64,000 bases of DNA from Kluyveromyces lactis (GCF_000002515.2 NC_006042.1:2294001-2358000), one strand, 5' to 3'. Counted from the first letter of the stretch, positions 38,265 to 47,316 are shown. Translations and numbers: made by a program. The notes: generated by a model from the letters alone, not told the origin.

Positions 38265-38845
38265 TGATTGCCAGATCAATGATAAACAAGCCACTTCCAG
38301 TCATGTTAAGAACTTCTTTGCTTCATCGTCAGTTGAGAGGTATCAGGCTACCAGCTGTTTTTAGTTCCAGTAAGTTTGCGAAGTACAAGTTAATCCCACC
38401 ACCTCCAGGCGGAGTTACCGGAAACGTAAACGATAACTTACCAAAGACAGAACCGAATTGGTTCCATGGGTCGTATCACTGGGATTATGAACGTATCACT
38501 GCAGTGTCGTTAGTTCCTTTGACAATGGTTCCTTTGTATGGAGCTATGTCTTCTGCTACCTTTGCATCAGGTTTCCCCTTCCCAGTGATTGATTCTCTAT
38601 TGGCCAGTACAATACTAATACATGCGTACTTAGGTATAACAAGTTGCATTATTGACTATATCCCTAAGAGAAAATTCGGATTCTGGCACAAGGCTGCTAA
38701 ATTCGCTTTGGCACTTGGAAGCTCCTTCAGTCTTTACGGAATTTATGTTTTAGAAACGGAAAATAACGGACTAATAGATTTGGTCTCTACTCTTTGGGAT
38801 AAAGATAAGGGGGATTCGAGAGCATATGTATTTGGAAGGTTTTAG
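38264..38845 (+). CDS. TIM18: Tim18/Sdh4-family mitochondrial inner-membrane protein
   Basis: 193 residues (S. cerevisiae Tim18 192, Sdh4 181). The N-terminus (RSMINKPLPVMLRTSLLHRQ) is a basic mitochondrial presequence. Three hydrophobic helices follow from ~80. The middle block SCIIDYIPK..FGFWHK and GSSFSLYGIYVLETENNG is common to both proteins. The end (AYVFGRF) resembles Tim18 (YIFGRN), whereas the segment PPPPGGVTGNVND and GSYHWDYERI resembles Sdh4 more than Tim18. Position next to MUM3 matches TIM18 (YOR297C), a subunit of the TIM22 carrier translocase; Sdh4 anchors succinate dehydrogenase. The two roles cannot be separated by eye, and another SDH4 may exist elsewhere in the genome. Confidence 0.7.
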   Translation: MIARSMINKPLPVMLRTSLLHRQLRGIRLPAVFSSSKFAKYKLIPPPPGGVTGNVNDNLPKTEPNWFHGSYHWDYERITAVSLVPLTMVPLYGAMSSATFASGFPFPVIDSLLASTILIHAYLGITSCIIDYIPKRKFGFWHKAAKFALALGSSFSLYGIYVLETENNGLIDLVSTLWDKDKGDSRAYVFGRF

Positions 38846-39285
38846 TGTGGTACTCTGTCCAAGCAATATGTAATTCATCGGAGAATTGACCTCCAAGCAG
38901 ATTAGACTCTCATTTATTTATTATCATTATTATTTATTAGTGCTACATCTAGTGTTATTTATTCTTACCATAGTCTTAATTTAGTCTTTGAGTCTGATGA
39001 TTCAGCTGGTCCTTTTCCTCGCCAAAAGTTCAAACGGGGTAAAGCAATCTAACTTTGAATAGACCATTTTGGGTATTTTGCTGTTCGTTTTTTTGCCCAT
39101 GATTACATGCGTTTAAAGTTGTTGATCCAATCTCATTGTAACTGCCTTTTTTGGCAATCACATAGATTACAGCCGGTTTGACACAATTTAATGAAATAAA
39201 ATCCTGAATGCAAAAGACTTTGCATTCGTCTCTGCTGAAGAAAAACCGCCTCAAGTTGAGGAGATTACTAAATGTGCTTTGGGTT

Positions 39286-39333
39286 TGAAACTTATTGAGG
39301 TTTTTTTTTTTTCATTCCTTCATGAAACTTATT
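39286..39333 (+). promoter_or_regulatory. Duplicated pheromone-response-like element in STE2 promoter
   Basis: TGAAACTTATT occurs at 39286-39296 and 39323-39333, flanking a T-rich tract. Each contains TGAAAC, the Ste12 pheromone-response core (consensus TGAAACA, last base different). The second copy lies inside the inverted repeat CATGAA-ACTTA-TTCATG. Paired PREs are expected in a pheromone-induced receptor gene; the match is imperfect. Confidence 0.45.
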
Positions 39334-39363
39334 CATGTCAAGAGAACATACTTCAAAAGTGAC

Positions 39364-39373
39364 TATATAAAGG
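39364..39373 (+). promoter_or_regulatory. TATA box of STE2
   Basis: TATATAAAGG lies 124 bp upstream of the STE2 ATG, 30 bp after the second PRE-like element. The predicted initiation window (39404-39484) includes two mini-uORFs. Confidence 0.6.
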
Positions 39374-39410
39374 CACCTCTCTGTGATACAAGGTGAGATT
39401 GAGAGACTCA

Positions 39411-39464
39411 ATGTTGATTTGACATCCTTCAAATTTTTACGTCAAAGTACCCTTAATGTTTTGA
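39411..39464 (+). promoter_or_regulatory. Two mini-uORFs in the STE2 leader
   Basis: ATG TTG ATT TGA (39411-39422) and ATG TTT TGA (39456-39464) both precede the STE2 ATG at 39488. If transcription starts at the upstream end of the window, both would be in the mRNA and reduce receptor synthesis. Confidence 0.35.
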
Positions 39465-39487
39465 CAATAAGCATTAACTTATTTAAC

Positions 39488-40798
39488 ATGTCAGAAGAGA
39501 TACCCAGTTTGAACCCATTGTTCTACAATGAGACATATAATCCATTGCAGTCCGTCCTAACATACAGTTCAATTTACGGAGATGGGACTGAAATAACATT
39601 TCAACAGCTACAAAATCTTGTCCATGAAAACATCACCCAAGCAATTATTTTTGGAACAAGGATCGGCGCTGCTGGATTAGCGTTGATTATAATGTGGATG
39701 GTCTCTAAGAATAGAAAGACGCCGATATTCATAATAAATCAGAGTTCTTTGGTTCTTACAATTGTTCAATCTGCTTTATATCTATCATATTTGTTGAGCA
39801 ATTTTGGAGGAGTTCCCTTTGCTCTAACTTTGTTCCCACAGATGATAGGCGACCGTGACAAACATCTTTACGGTGCCGTGACTCTAATTCAATGTCTATT
39901 GGTTGCGTGTATTGAGGTCTCGTTAGTCTTTCAGGTAAGAGTCATTTTCAAAGCAGATAGATATAGGAAGATAGGAATCATTTTGACTGGCGTCTCCGCT
40001 AGTTTTGGTGCTGCAACTGTAGCCATGTGGATGATTACTGCAATAAAATCTATTATTGTAGTGTATGATAGTCCATTGAACAAAGTTGACACATATTATT
40101 ACAACATAGCAGTTATTTTACTTGCATGTTCAATAAATTTCATCACTCTTCTTCTATCAGTGAAACTTTTCCTGGCTTTCAGAGCTAGGAGACATTTAGG
40201 TTTGAAACAATTTGACTCATTTCACATTCTACTCATCATGTCTACTCAGACATTAATAGGTCCATCGGTTTTGTATATTCTCGCCTACGCGCTGAACAAT
40301 AAAGGAGTTAAGTCGTTGACTTCTATTGCTACATTGCTTGTAGTTCTTTCCCTACCTTTGACATCTATCTGGGCTGCTGCTGCAAATGATGCACCAAGTG
40401 CCAGTACTTTCTATCGCCAATTCAACCCTTACTCTGCACAAAATCGTGATGATTCATCATCCTACTCTTATGGTAAAGCCTTTAGTGACAAATACTCTTT
40501 CAGTAACTCACCACAAACTTCGGATGGTTGTAGTTCAAAGGAACTTGAACTATCTACACAGTTGGAGATGGATTTAGAGTCTGGCGAATCTTTTATGGAT
40601 AGAGCAAAAAGGTCCGATTTTGTTTCTTCTCCAGGATCAACAGATGCAACAGTGATTAAACAATTGAAAGCTTCCAACATCTATACCTCAGAAACAGATG
40701 CTGATGAAGAGGCAAGGGCATTTTGGGTGAATGCAATTCATGAAAACAAAGATGACGGTTTAATGCAATCGAAAACCGTATTCAAAGAATTAAGATAA
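39488..40798 (+). CDS. STE2: Ste2, alpha-factor pheromone receptor (class D GPCR)
   Basis: 436 residues (S. cerevisiae 431) from the ATG at 39488, the first in-frame ATG; the frame is open upstream only from a GTG. N-terminal extracellular segment with NET and NIT glycosylation sequons, seven hydrophobic helices between ~45 and 300 (TM1 AGLALIIMWMV, TM6 LIMSTQTLIGPSVLYILAY, TM7 LVVLSLPLTSIWAAAAND), then a ~130-residue Ser-rich tail with several lysines for regulated endocytosis. TM6/7 keep the conserved QTLIGPSVLYI and LPLTSIWA patterns. Expressed in a-type cells, it signals through Gpa1. The neighbouring BST1-EPL1-BUD27 order matches YFL023-026. Confidence 0.97.
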   Translation: MSEEIPSLNPLFYNETYNPLQSVLTYSSIYGDGTEITFQQLQNLVHENITQAIIFGTRIGAAGLALIIMWMVSKNRKTPIFIINQSSLVLTIVQSALYLSYLLSNFGGVPFALTLFPQMIGDRDKHLYGAVTLIQCLLVACIEVSLVFQVRVIFKADRYRKIGIILTGVSASFGAATVAMWMITAIKSIIVVYDSPLNKVDTYYYNIAVILLACSINFITLLLSVKLFLAFRARRHLGLKQFDSFHILLIMSTQTLIGPSVLYILAYALNNKGVKSLTSIATLLVVLSLPLTSIWAAAANDAPSASTFYRQFNPYSAQNRDDSSSYSYGKAFSDKYSFSNSPQTSDGCSSKELELSTQLEMDLESGESFMDRAKRSDFVSSPGSTDATVIKQLKASNIYTSETDADEEARAFWVNAIHENKDDGLMQSKTVFKELR

Positions 40799-40953
40799 AC
40801 ACTGTGTCTCTGGTTTCTAGTTTTTTACGTTCTGTTGAGCTCTATCATACCAATCATATATTTTAGTAAGGTATACATATAGCAGCTCATAGTATCTGCT
40901 GGTTCTTTAATTTCATTTAATTATACTTTAGAATTACTCTTTATCGATTAGTT

Positions 40954-43881
40954 TCATAATATTGTTAGGAAGAATAAGACCCCATTAAGGATATTGGAAA
41001 TGTGGTAGACCCAGTATAAATTTCTTATGCCGTACATGAAAGAATAAAAGGATAAATATCCTAGAATTGAGACAACGATCAGCCAGTTCATTCTGTTCTT
41101 GATTATAGGAATATTGCACTGACTATTTCTTAATGTTAGAAGCAATGTTGGTGCTATGGCTAAGAAATTATGATGCGATCTGAAGGCCGTCTCCCACCTA
41201 ATCGCAAAATTACGCAAGAAGACGACAACTATTGGAGCATTGATTGGTATCATGAATATTGTTAGCATTAAGAATGACACGTTATAGTTGTGTATATTGG
41301 AATATTTTGCGTTGTTCCTGTTTGTAAAGACTGCCAGCTTCATGCAGTTCCACATTTGAATTAAGCTTACAAGGATGAATGCGAACTGATATGGGACATA
41401 GACCATGACTCCCAAAGAAATAAAACATACTCCCAGTAATTGCCTGTTATTAAAAAGTAGTTTATGATGTGTCATATCGTTAAGAGGATCAGGAAATGTG
41501 ATACGCGTATATCTTGTGATTGCTGAGGAAATTTTAATAACTGCAAATTCGATGACATTTATGAGTCTCAAAATAATGAATAATAATGCGACAGAGATTA
41601 TGAAAAAGACTGGTCCAATCCACCACACAAATGTTTCACGTAGACCCAGCATATAGTTATTGTTCAACATATGAGAATCGCTACTTGGTTTGCTCAAAGA
41701 AATAGGGTCTAAGTAATGCAGCAAGGTCAATATGGCCTTATGATTGATTGCTATCGGTCCTACTGATAAAAAGAGGAATATTAATAGACTATGATTATTC
41801 AAAACATTCATCAAACCAGTATCAAAGCTGATGAATTTACTATCAGGGCTGTCATAGTAGTAAAACTGGTAGCATAAGACTAAAGCAATTATCGATATTG
41901 GAATTGATGCAAAAGCTAATCTGAATCTGATATAAAGCATCTTCAATGTTAGTTTCCAGTTTATGGATAGTCTTAAAGAAATTTCCTCTCCAGGTGGGAT
42001 GAAGAACATCAAATTTAATGACTTGTCTATGGTATCATCAAGTGGTATGAAGGGAGATATATTGTGCATATTGATTTCATGAGAACTTGAGGCAGCCAAT
42101 AAATGCCATTTGGTTTCATATGGATTATTAACATACTGTCTCATCATCGGTCTGAACATGCTATCTATTTCGTCAGAGAAAGTTGTTTTCAAATTGAAGG
42201 AGATTAGCGAGGACCATAAATTTGGGAATGCTAGGCCATGGACAAAAGAATGTTTATTTTTTAAGGACATTCTAAAAGGGAATAAAGATAGTTTCCACAA
42301 TCCGTCGCTTGCAGTTTCAATGCTCTTATCATCGCTATACTTTGCTAGAACAAAGTCTTCCTTCTTTTTCATTGAGCCCTGGAAAACTATTATTTGGAAA
42401 CCCTGCAATAGAGAGCCATTTAATGAGATAAAGCGAAAAGGAGACACCGATTCTCCCCATGACGAGTCAGTTGGGAATTTTTGTAGACTTGTGGAGTGAG
42501 GAACTTTGGAAAAGCTTGAAAATCCGTTAATACAATCCTTTCCATATATGTCTTTACAAAAGAAAATATCGAATTGGACGAGTGATGTGAGCATTTCGAA
42601 GCTATAGTCGACAGACTTAGAAATATTGAAGGCATATCCTGTGGACATTGATTCAGAAGAGTTTAAGACAAGTAAATGATTCTCAGGGACACTTTCTGTG
42701 TCGCTGAAATCTACGGCTGGGGCGCTTAAGTTTTTATCGATCAATTTATCTGCATCAGTAATTCTTTCAAGTCCACTCAAGAAAAACTTTCTTCCTTTGC
42801 GCATTCTAATATCTAAAGTCGCGGTTTTTCCTCCTGCATCATCATTGACAATTTCGAGAATATATTTTGCCAAAAGATATCTCAACTGATCACACCACAC
42901 TATTGCCAAATGGTCAATTGGGGTCCATAGCTCCGGTATTGTAGTAGTGAATGTAGTGAAGCCATTTGATTCAGGAACAATACCTTGGAGATTTGTATAA
43001 TCGGCAGGCAATATGTCATCCAAAATACCACCTGTTATGGAGATCACAGAAACATTGTTTCGAAAATAACTGCCCATATCATTCATGGCTGAGGTCCAGT
43101 ATGAGTTTACCCTGTCATAAAGTTTTAGAATATCACCATCAAAAGTGACGGGGGCTGTTGAATGAGGGGACGACAACGTCAGGATGGTATTTACAGACTC
43201 TGGTATGTGATTCGGTAGTGTAAGCATTAATCTTGCCACTATTCCTCCCATGGAATGCCCCAATAAAATGACAGATTTAGGTAGTGGGCGGTTGGATTCC
43301 TTATAGGCAGCGCTTTGAGCATACATTGACAAGATATATCGTACTGCATCGTTCAAGTATACAGCCTGATCCAGCATTGTTTGCCCATGAAAGGCAGTGA
43401 AATCCTCATTGAAATCGGCTGTGAAATAATCCATGTTCTTTGCATTGGAATTTTGAATAGTTGATTTATGGTCAAAGTATAAATTGGCACTTGCCGCAGC
43501 TATAGATCTAGCTTGTTTGAAACTTCCTGCATTGCCGGGAATAAAAAGGACAGGTATACCATCAAGCTGTATTTCATCACCATGTTTCGGCTCTTTATCT
43601 TTACCTTGTTCTCTGTATAGGTAGAGGTGGTATTTTTTGGCGAGTTTAGTGTGTCTTGAATCAAATCCATCAATTCTGGCGTACGAAGGGTACATATAGA
43701 TTGATCTGCATTTAGGTGTATCTGATCCGCTGAAATTATGAGATATATGAGTGGAGGTAATAATGCATAGCAGAAGCAAGCCCACTATGATTACAAGCGT
43801 GCTTCTTTTCCTTAGTTTCTTCGTCAATGTAGGATACCTGATGCGAACAGCAGACTCAGCCGGTAAGTCAATTTGGACCAT
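40954..43881 (-). CDS. BST1: Bst1, GPI inositol deacylase
   Basis: 975 residues (S. cerevisiae 1029). A single N-terminal membrane anchor (LVIIVGLLLLCIITSTHIS, ~29-47) precedes the PGAP1-like lipase domain with the nucleophile motif GHSMGGIVAR (208-217, Ser210), reached after VLFIPGNAGSFKQ (111-123). A luminal domain and several C-terminal membrane helices follow (from ~660). It removes the acyl chain from inositol of GPI-anchored proteins in the ER, allowing their exit and quality control. It is convergent with STE2 and co-directional with EPL1, as YFL025C is. It works upstream of the maturation of GPI proteins such as the DFG5 product in this window. Confidence 0.96.
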   Translation of the reverse strand: MVQIDLPAESAVRIRYPTLTKKLRKRSTLVIIVGLLLLCIITSTHISHNFSGSDTPKCRSIYMYPSYARIDGFDSRHTKLAKKYHLYLYREQGKDKEPKHGDEIQLDGIPVLFIPGNAGSFKQARSIAAASANLYFDHKSTIQNSNAKNMDYFTADFNEDFTAFHGQTMLDQAVYLNDAVRYILSMYAQSAAYKESNRPLPKSVILLGHSMGGIVARLMLTLPNHIPESVNTILTLSSPHSTAPVTFDGDILKLYDRVNSYWTSAMNDMGSYFRNNVSVISITGGILDDILPADYTNLQGIVPESNGFTTFTTTIPELWTPIDHLAIVWCDQLRYLLAKYILEIVNDDAGGKTATLDIRMRKGRKFFLSGLERITDADKLIDKNLSAPAVDFSDTESVPENHLLVLNSSESMSTGYAFNISKSVDYSFEMLTSLVQFDIFFCKDIYGKDCINGFSSFSKVPHSTSLQKFPTDSSWGESVSPFRFISLNGSLLQGFQIIVFQGSMKKKEDFVLAKYSDDKSIETASDGLWKLSLFPFRMSLKNKHSFVHGLAFPNLWSSLISFNLKTTFSDEIDSMFRPMMRQYVNNPYETKWHLLAASSSHEINMHNISPFIPLDDTIDKSLNLMFFIPPGEEISLRLSINWKLTLKMLYIRFRLAFASIPISIIALVLCYQFYYYDSPDSKFISFDTGLMNVLNNHSLLIFLFLSVGPIAINHKAILTLLHYLDPISLSKPSSDSHMLNNNYMLGLRETFVWWIGPVFFIISVALLFIILRLINVIEFAVIKISSAITRYTRITFPDPLNDMTHHKLLFNNRQLLGVCFISLGVMVYVPYQFAFILVSLIQMWNCMKLAVFTNRNNAKYSNIHNYNVSFLMLTIFMIPINAPIVVVFLRNFAIRWETAFRSHHNFLAIAPTLLLTLRNSQCNIPIIKNRMNWLIVVSILGYLSFYSFMYGIRNLYWVYHISNILNGVLFFLTIL

Positions 43882-44210
43882 TTTAACAACTGGCTTGGTA
43901 AACCACTACCAGTATCCTAGGTATTATTCTAAATTTAGTGTTCCTAGTGAATGCACTATTCTGGGCATAGTTCATCAATCAATGCTTGCAATGGTACATA
44001 ATGTTAGATGCAAGATGCCGATTTTAGATGCGTAAACCAAAAAAAAAAGAAGCTGAAGTCAGTTCAGTCACGTGATGTATAATGCAGCTCACGATGCTTA
44101 ATAACATGAATTATCTATATTGTTACAGATTCGCATAAGAATGCGGAAAATACTAATTACAAGTTCATATTTATAATGGGATTTGGTGTCATCAAAAGTT
44201 TACAATTTCG
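43882..44210. other. Intergenic: BST1 promoter / EPL1 3' end
   Basis: 329 bases with a TCACGTGA box (44068-44075), 187 bp upstream of the BST1 start. A 94-codon plus-strand frame spans this gap and the 5' end of BST1 and is not credible as a gene. Confidence 0.6.
44068..44075. promoter_or_regulatory. Cbf1-type E-box upstream of BST1
   Basis: GTCACGTGAT in a promoter-like position for BST1. It belongs to the set of CACGTGA boxes seen across this window. Confidence 0.5.
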
Positions 44211-46631
44211 TTATGCAGCAGCGTTAGGAGTAACGTGTTTCTTTGGCGGACTGGACTGATTTGGAGTTGATCCTGGATTCTTCCTAGTGTCCTGATGAGA
44301 TGGTGGGGAAGAGGACTGTGAATGAGGAGCATTGTTAATGGGCTGTTGACCCTTTTGTAGCATTTGCTGTTGTTGCAGGGAATTCAGTTTCTTTCTTTTG
44401 TTGATTTGTTCCTGTCTATATTTGATGGTGGCATCTCTTAGTTGCTCGTATGCTTTGGATCCTAACATGGTTCCAAATCTTACCACCTGAGTATCGTTTG
44501 AAATTTGGTTCAACTTCGCCGGTTCGTCGGAAAACTTGGACCCGTAAATGTTGTAATTGGAATCATATTTCCAGTGATAATATGACCTGGATAAATCATC
44601 CAGTTTAGAATCATACACATTTATAACATCATTATCGAGTTCTTGCTTCTGTATTCCATCCAAATCAATAAATTGTAATAACATGTCGTTAATATTGTGA
44701 TCAGTTTTTCTTTGGTCAATATATTCCATATTGAAACGACCGCGACGGCGTCTGAAAGCGATTGGAAATTCACGAGAATGAGTATGAATCTCGTTATCAA
44801 ATGGATTGAAAAATTCTAACTTTTTATACTCATTGTTCTCCACAGCTTCACCTTCCTTGTTAAAAACCTTTATATCATTCGCAGTGCCAGTGATATAATT
44901 TTGAAGATTAGGTGAATAGTAGGATGTTTTTACTTCGAACTTTGAGCCAGCAACAGAAGAAAATGGAGCATCTTGGGGGCTGACGTTATCTGGTATTGAA
45001 AGGTTGAAAACAGGATTGTAAGGATCATCAGTGAGGTTGAAAAAGATGTCACCATCTTCCTGTTTCCTTTTTCTCATCCTGTCTTCAACAAATTTCCTTG
45101 TGCTTTTTTCCTTTGAATGCAACAATTTACCGACATCTTCTAACACGATATCAGGTATCTTAGAGTTAGGCAATTTAACATATACTTGAGAAGATGCCTG
45201 TTTTTGCTGTTGTTGTACATTCGAGACATTGGCAACAGGCGACTGAGCTCCAATTTCCTGCGCAGATGACAGTGATTGTTCTTTGTTTTTATTTGAACCA
45301 GTTTTTGGGCCTTTCTTCTTTGGCTCGCTTCCTTTCTCATCAGCATATAGACCACTGTCTTCTTTGTGAAGTTTCGACGATTTTGAAGATTTTGCACGTT
45401 TAACAGATGAATCTGAAGTAATGGCTGCCTGCTGCTGTTGTAGTTGCTGTTGTTGCTGCTGTTGTATCTGTAGCTGTTTTTGAAGAAGAAGTTGTTGTTG
45501 TTGTTTGATTGTACGCACCGAACTCACGAGTTTTTGTTTCTTTGCCGAGTACAAATCCTCGTTATCGGCATCTATGCCTAACTTTCTCTTCATTGTCTTC
45601 AATTGGGCTCGCGCTTGGAAGACGAACTTTTCGTTTTCTAGGACTTCTAATACTGCTCTTTCTCTTTTGGCTACAGTGAGTGCCAAATCTTTAGTATATT
45701 CCAATTGTTGGCATAGAAGTCGCAATTTTTGTGAGTTCTGAACATCTATCCGCCTTGTTTTCCTAGGTTGTCGAAGCTCTCTCCTACGGAAACACACATA
45801 TGGATCATTATCGTCTTTATCATTATTACGCTCCGATTTCAATTGTGGGAAGATATCGCAACCATGACGTGATATCTTGCGTTGCTTCCAATGATCGTGT
45901 ATTTTCTCTCCGAACAATTCGATAAGAGTCTCCATATTTTTTTCCCTTTTACCTAGAGGTCTTTTATTGTCAAACATTGTCAAGAATGGTTCATCTTCAG
46001 GCATCCCAATTTCCTTCGCGAGTTCCTTTTTTACGCCAGAATCACCAACATCGTTTTTCAACATGGTTGGTTTTAGGTCTGCAAATGAAAGTATACTCTC
46101 GGGATCCATGGACAGGAAGGGTTGCCTATCTTTGATGGAAGACTCAAAGTTGGCCATAATTAATTCAAACTCATCTTCCGTTAGAGGTTCGACCGAATCC
46201 GCCAGGGATTTATTTAAATCTGCCAAAAAGATTTCGTCTTCTTCATCCATATTATACAAAGTACCACAGCAATCTTCTAATTGTGCAGAAAACTGGATAT
46301 AACTCGTAGGACATTTGAATTCACCTTGGTAAAATCTGTCAAACTCGTCCCAAGTTTTCGAGGCGTCTGGTGTTGGAATAAATAGATCCTTCTTGTTCTC
46401 TCGAAGCTGATTGGATTGAAGAATTTTGTATAAATGCTCTTCCTTTTCTTCATTCTTCTCCACACCAGTTTCAATCTCCATCAGCTCTCGCTGTTGATGC
46501 TGGGAACTGATGGCCGAAACATCTTCTTGTTCCAAATCCTTAATTTCATGGCTCTTATAGATCCGAAGTCGTTGCTTCACGCTGATCTTTCTGTGCCTGA
46601 ACCTCGATGAATCCACTGCAGGAGCTGGCAT
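44211..46631 (-). CDS. EPL1: Epl1, enhancer-of-polycomb subunit of NuA4 / Piccolo NuA4
   Basis: 806 residues (S. cerevisiae 832) from the ATG at 46631; an upstream in-frame TTG was not used. The N-terminal EPcA region opens SRFRHRKISVKQRLRIYKSH and continues through FIPTPDASKTWDEFDRFYQG and YNMDEEDEIFL. Epl1 is the scaffold that joins Esa1, Yng2 and Eaf6 and lets NuA4 acetylate nucleosomal H4 and H2A. The central part has polyglutamine runs (about residues 375-402) and lysine-rich segments. The C-terminal half keeps the EPcB-like block with AFRRRRGRFNMEYIDQR. Gene order and direction match YFL024C. Confidence 0.95.
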   Translation of the reverse strand: MPAPAVDSSRFRHRKISVKQRLRIYKSHEIKDLEQEDVSAISSQHQQRELMEIETGVEKNEEKEEHLYKILQSNQLRENKKDLFIPTPDASKTWDEFDRFYQGEFKCPTSYIQFSAQLEDCCGTLYNMDEEDEIFLADLNKSLADSVEPLTEDEFELIMANFESSIKDRQPFLSMDPESILSFADLKPTMLKNDVGDSGVKKELAKEIGMPEDEPFLTMFDNKRPLGKREKNMETLIELFGEKIHDHWKQRKISRHGCDIFPQLKSERNNDKDDNDPYVCFRRRELRQPRKTRRIDVQNSQKLRLLCQQLEYTKDLALTVAKRERAVLEVLENEKFVFQARAQLKTMKRKLGIDADNEDLYSAKKQKLVSSVRTIKQQQQLLLQKQLQIQQQQQQQLQQQQAAITSDSSVKRAKSSKSSKLHKEDSGLYADEKGSEPKKKGPKTGSNKNKEQSLSSAQEIGAQSPVANVSNVQQQQKQASSQVYVKLPNSKIPDIVLEDVGKLLHSKEKSTRKFVEDRMRKRKQEDGDIFFNLTDDPYNPVFNLSIPDNVSPQDAPFSSVAGSKFEVKTSYYSPNLQNYITGTANDIKVFNKEGEAVENNEYKKLEFFNPFDNEIHTHSREFPIAFRRRRGRFNMEYIDQRKTDHNINDMLLQFIDLDGIQKQELDNDVINVYDSKLDDLSRSYYHWKYDSNYNIYGSKFSDEPAKLNQISNDTQVVRFGTMLGSKAYEQLRDATIKYRQEQINKRKKLNSLQQQQMLQKGQQPINNAPHSQSSSPPSHQDTRKNPGSTPNQSSPPKKHVTPNAAA
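45426..45507 (-). repeat. Glutamine-codon repeat in EPL1
   Basis: CAG/CAA-type triplets encode two glutamine runs interrupted by Leu/Lys/Ile. Such tracts expand and contract easily and are likely polymorphic between strains. Confidence 0.7.
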
Positions 46632-47122
46632 ACTGCAATGTGTCAATGCCCGTGTGTAGTTACCCTGATAGCTATGCGGCTGAAGCCAAAGAAGGATCTT
46701 TGAATTCCAGATTTCAATAGCGAGAAATATGAAAGGAAGGGTAACTACAATTATCCCTCTAAAAAATTGGTTCTTTTACGGGGGCCCAAATTTATTTTCT
46801 TCCTGTTTTCGGGGCCAAATTTTGCGAAAAACTTCACTGGCAAGCAATCGGGTGGCGGTGAAGGAGGCAGAAAACAAGGAGACCAAATCTAAAATAGGAC
46901 TGAAGATAGCAGCTATTGGTACGGATTTTGCAGAACTGATGAAAGTCCTTAAGTATCACTACTGATGGTTGATTCTCAGTAGGTTTGAACGAGCCACCGG
47001 ACTGTTCTGAAGCGCGTGGTTTTCCTTTTTATGTTGGTTGTTTGGGTGGAACGCAACAGTTTGTCCGGTGAATGGGGGTATTGGTTTTTTCTATATTGAA
47101 ATCCGAACTTATGGAAAGAAAA

Positions 47123-47133
47123 AAAAATTTTTT
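47123..47133 (+). promoter_or_regulatory. RRPE-type element upstream of BUD27
   Basis: AAAAATTTTTT, the symmetrical RRPE core, lies 174 bp from the PAC motif and 253 bp from the BUD27 ATG. AT-rich sequence makes it easy to match by chance; the nearby PAC supports it. Confidence 0.45.
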
Positions 47134-47196
47134 ACGTCTTCTACGGAAATATGAACGTCTCCCATAACCACCTTGGTAGACAATAGGAATTTCTGT

Positions 47197-47204
47197 TCAC
47201 GTGA
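47197..47204. promoter_or_regulatory. Cbf1-type E-box in EPL1/BUD27 promoter
   Basis: TCACGTGA, 182 bp upstream of the BUD27 ATG and between the RRPE and PAC elements. Confidence 0.5.
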
Positions 47205-47306
47205 CTTCCATTGGGTCAAGGTAAATGGTGATGCCAAAAATTGTATGAGCTTCTACCAAAAAGAAAAAAAAACGGAAATCAGTAACTTGACATCCGTAAT
47301 GAAGTC

Positions 47307-47316
47307 ATCTCATCGC
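47307..47316 (-). promoter_or_regulatory. PAC motif upstream of BUD27
   Basis: The minus strand reads GCGATGAGAT, a perfect PAC match, 70 bp upstream of the BUD27 ATG. It places BUD27 in the ribosome-assembly regulon, in line with its role in RNA polymerase assembly and pre-60S maturation. Confidence 0.65.

Larger units (their letters stand above)
38846..39487. other. STE2 promoter region; second ancestral-block junction
   Basis: 642 bases between TIM18 and STE2, where the YMR/YOR-type block meets the YFL-type block. It holds an ATTACATG (39103-39110) like an alpha2 half-site, a CC-AT-rich-GGG (39064-39073) that resembles an Mcm1 box weakly, repeated TGAAACTTATT elements, a TATA box and two mini-uORFs. 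Confidence 0.6.

Noticed and set aside
39383-39487. N-terminal extension of STE2 from a GTG codon
   Set aside because: No ATG; Ste2 proteins begin at the MSEEIPS-type N-terminus, and the TATA box lies just before the extension.
43751-44035. 94-codon plus-strand frame at the BST1 5' end
   Set aside because: It is antisense to the BST1 start over 131 bases and resembles no known protein.
46729-46965. 78-codon frame in the EPL1/BUD27 promoter
   Set aside because: It spans promoter repeats and has no family resemblance.
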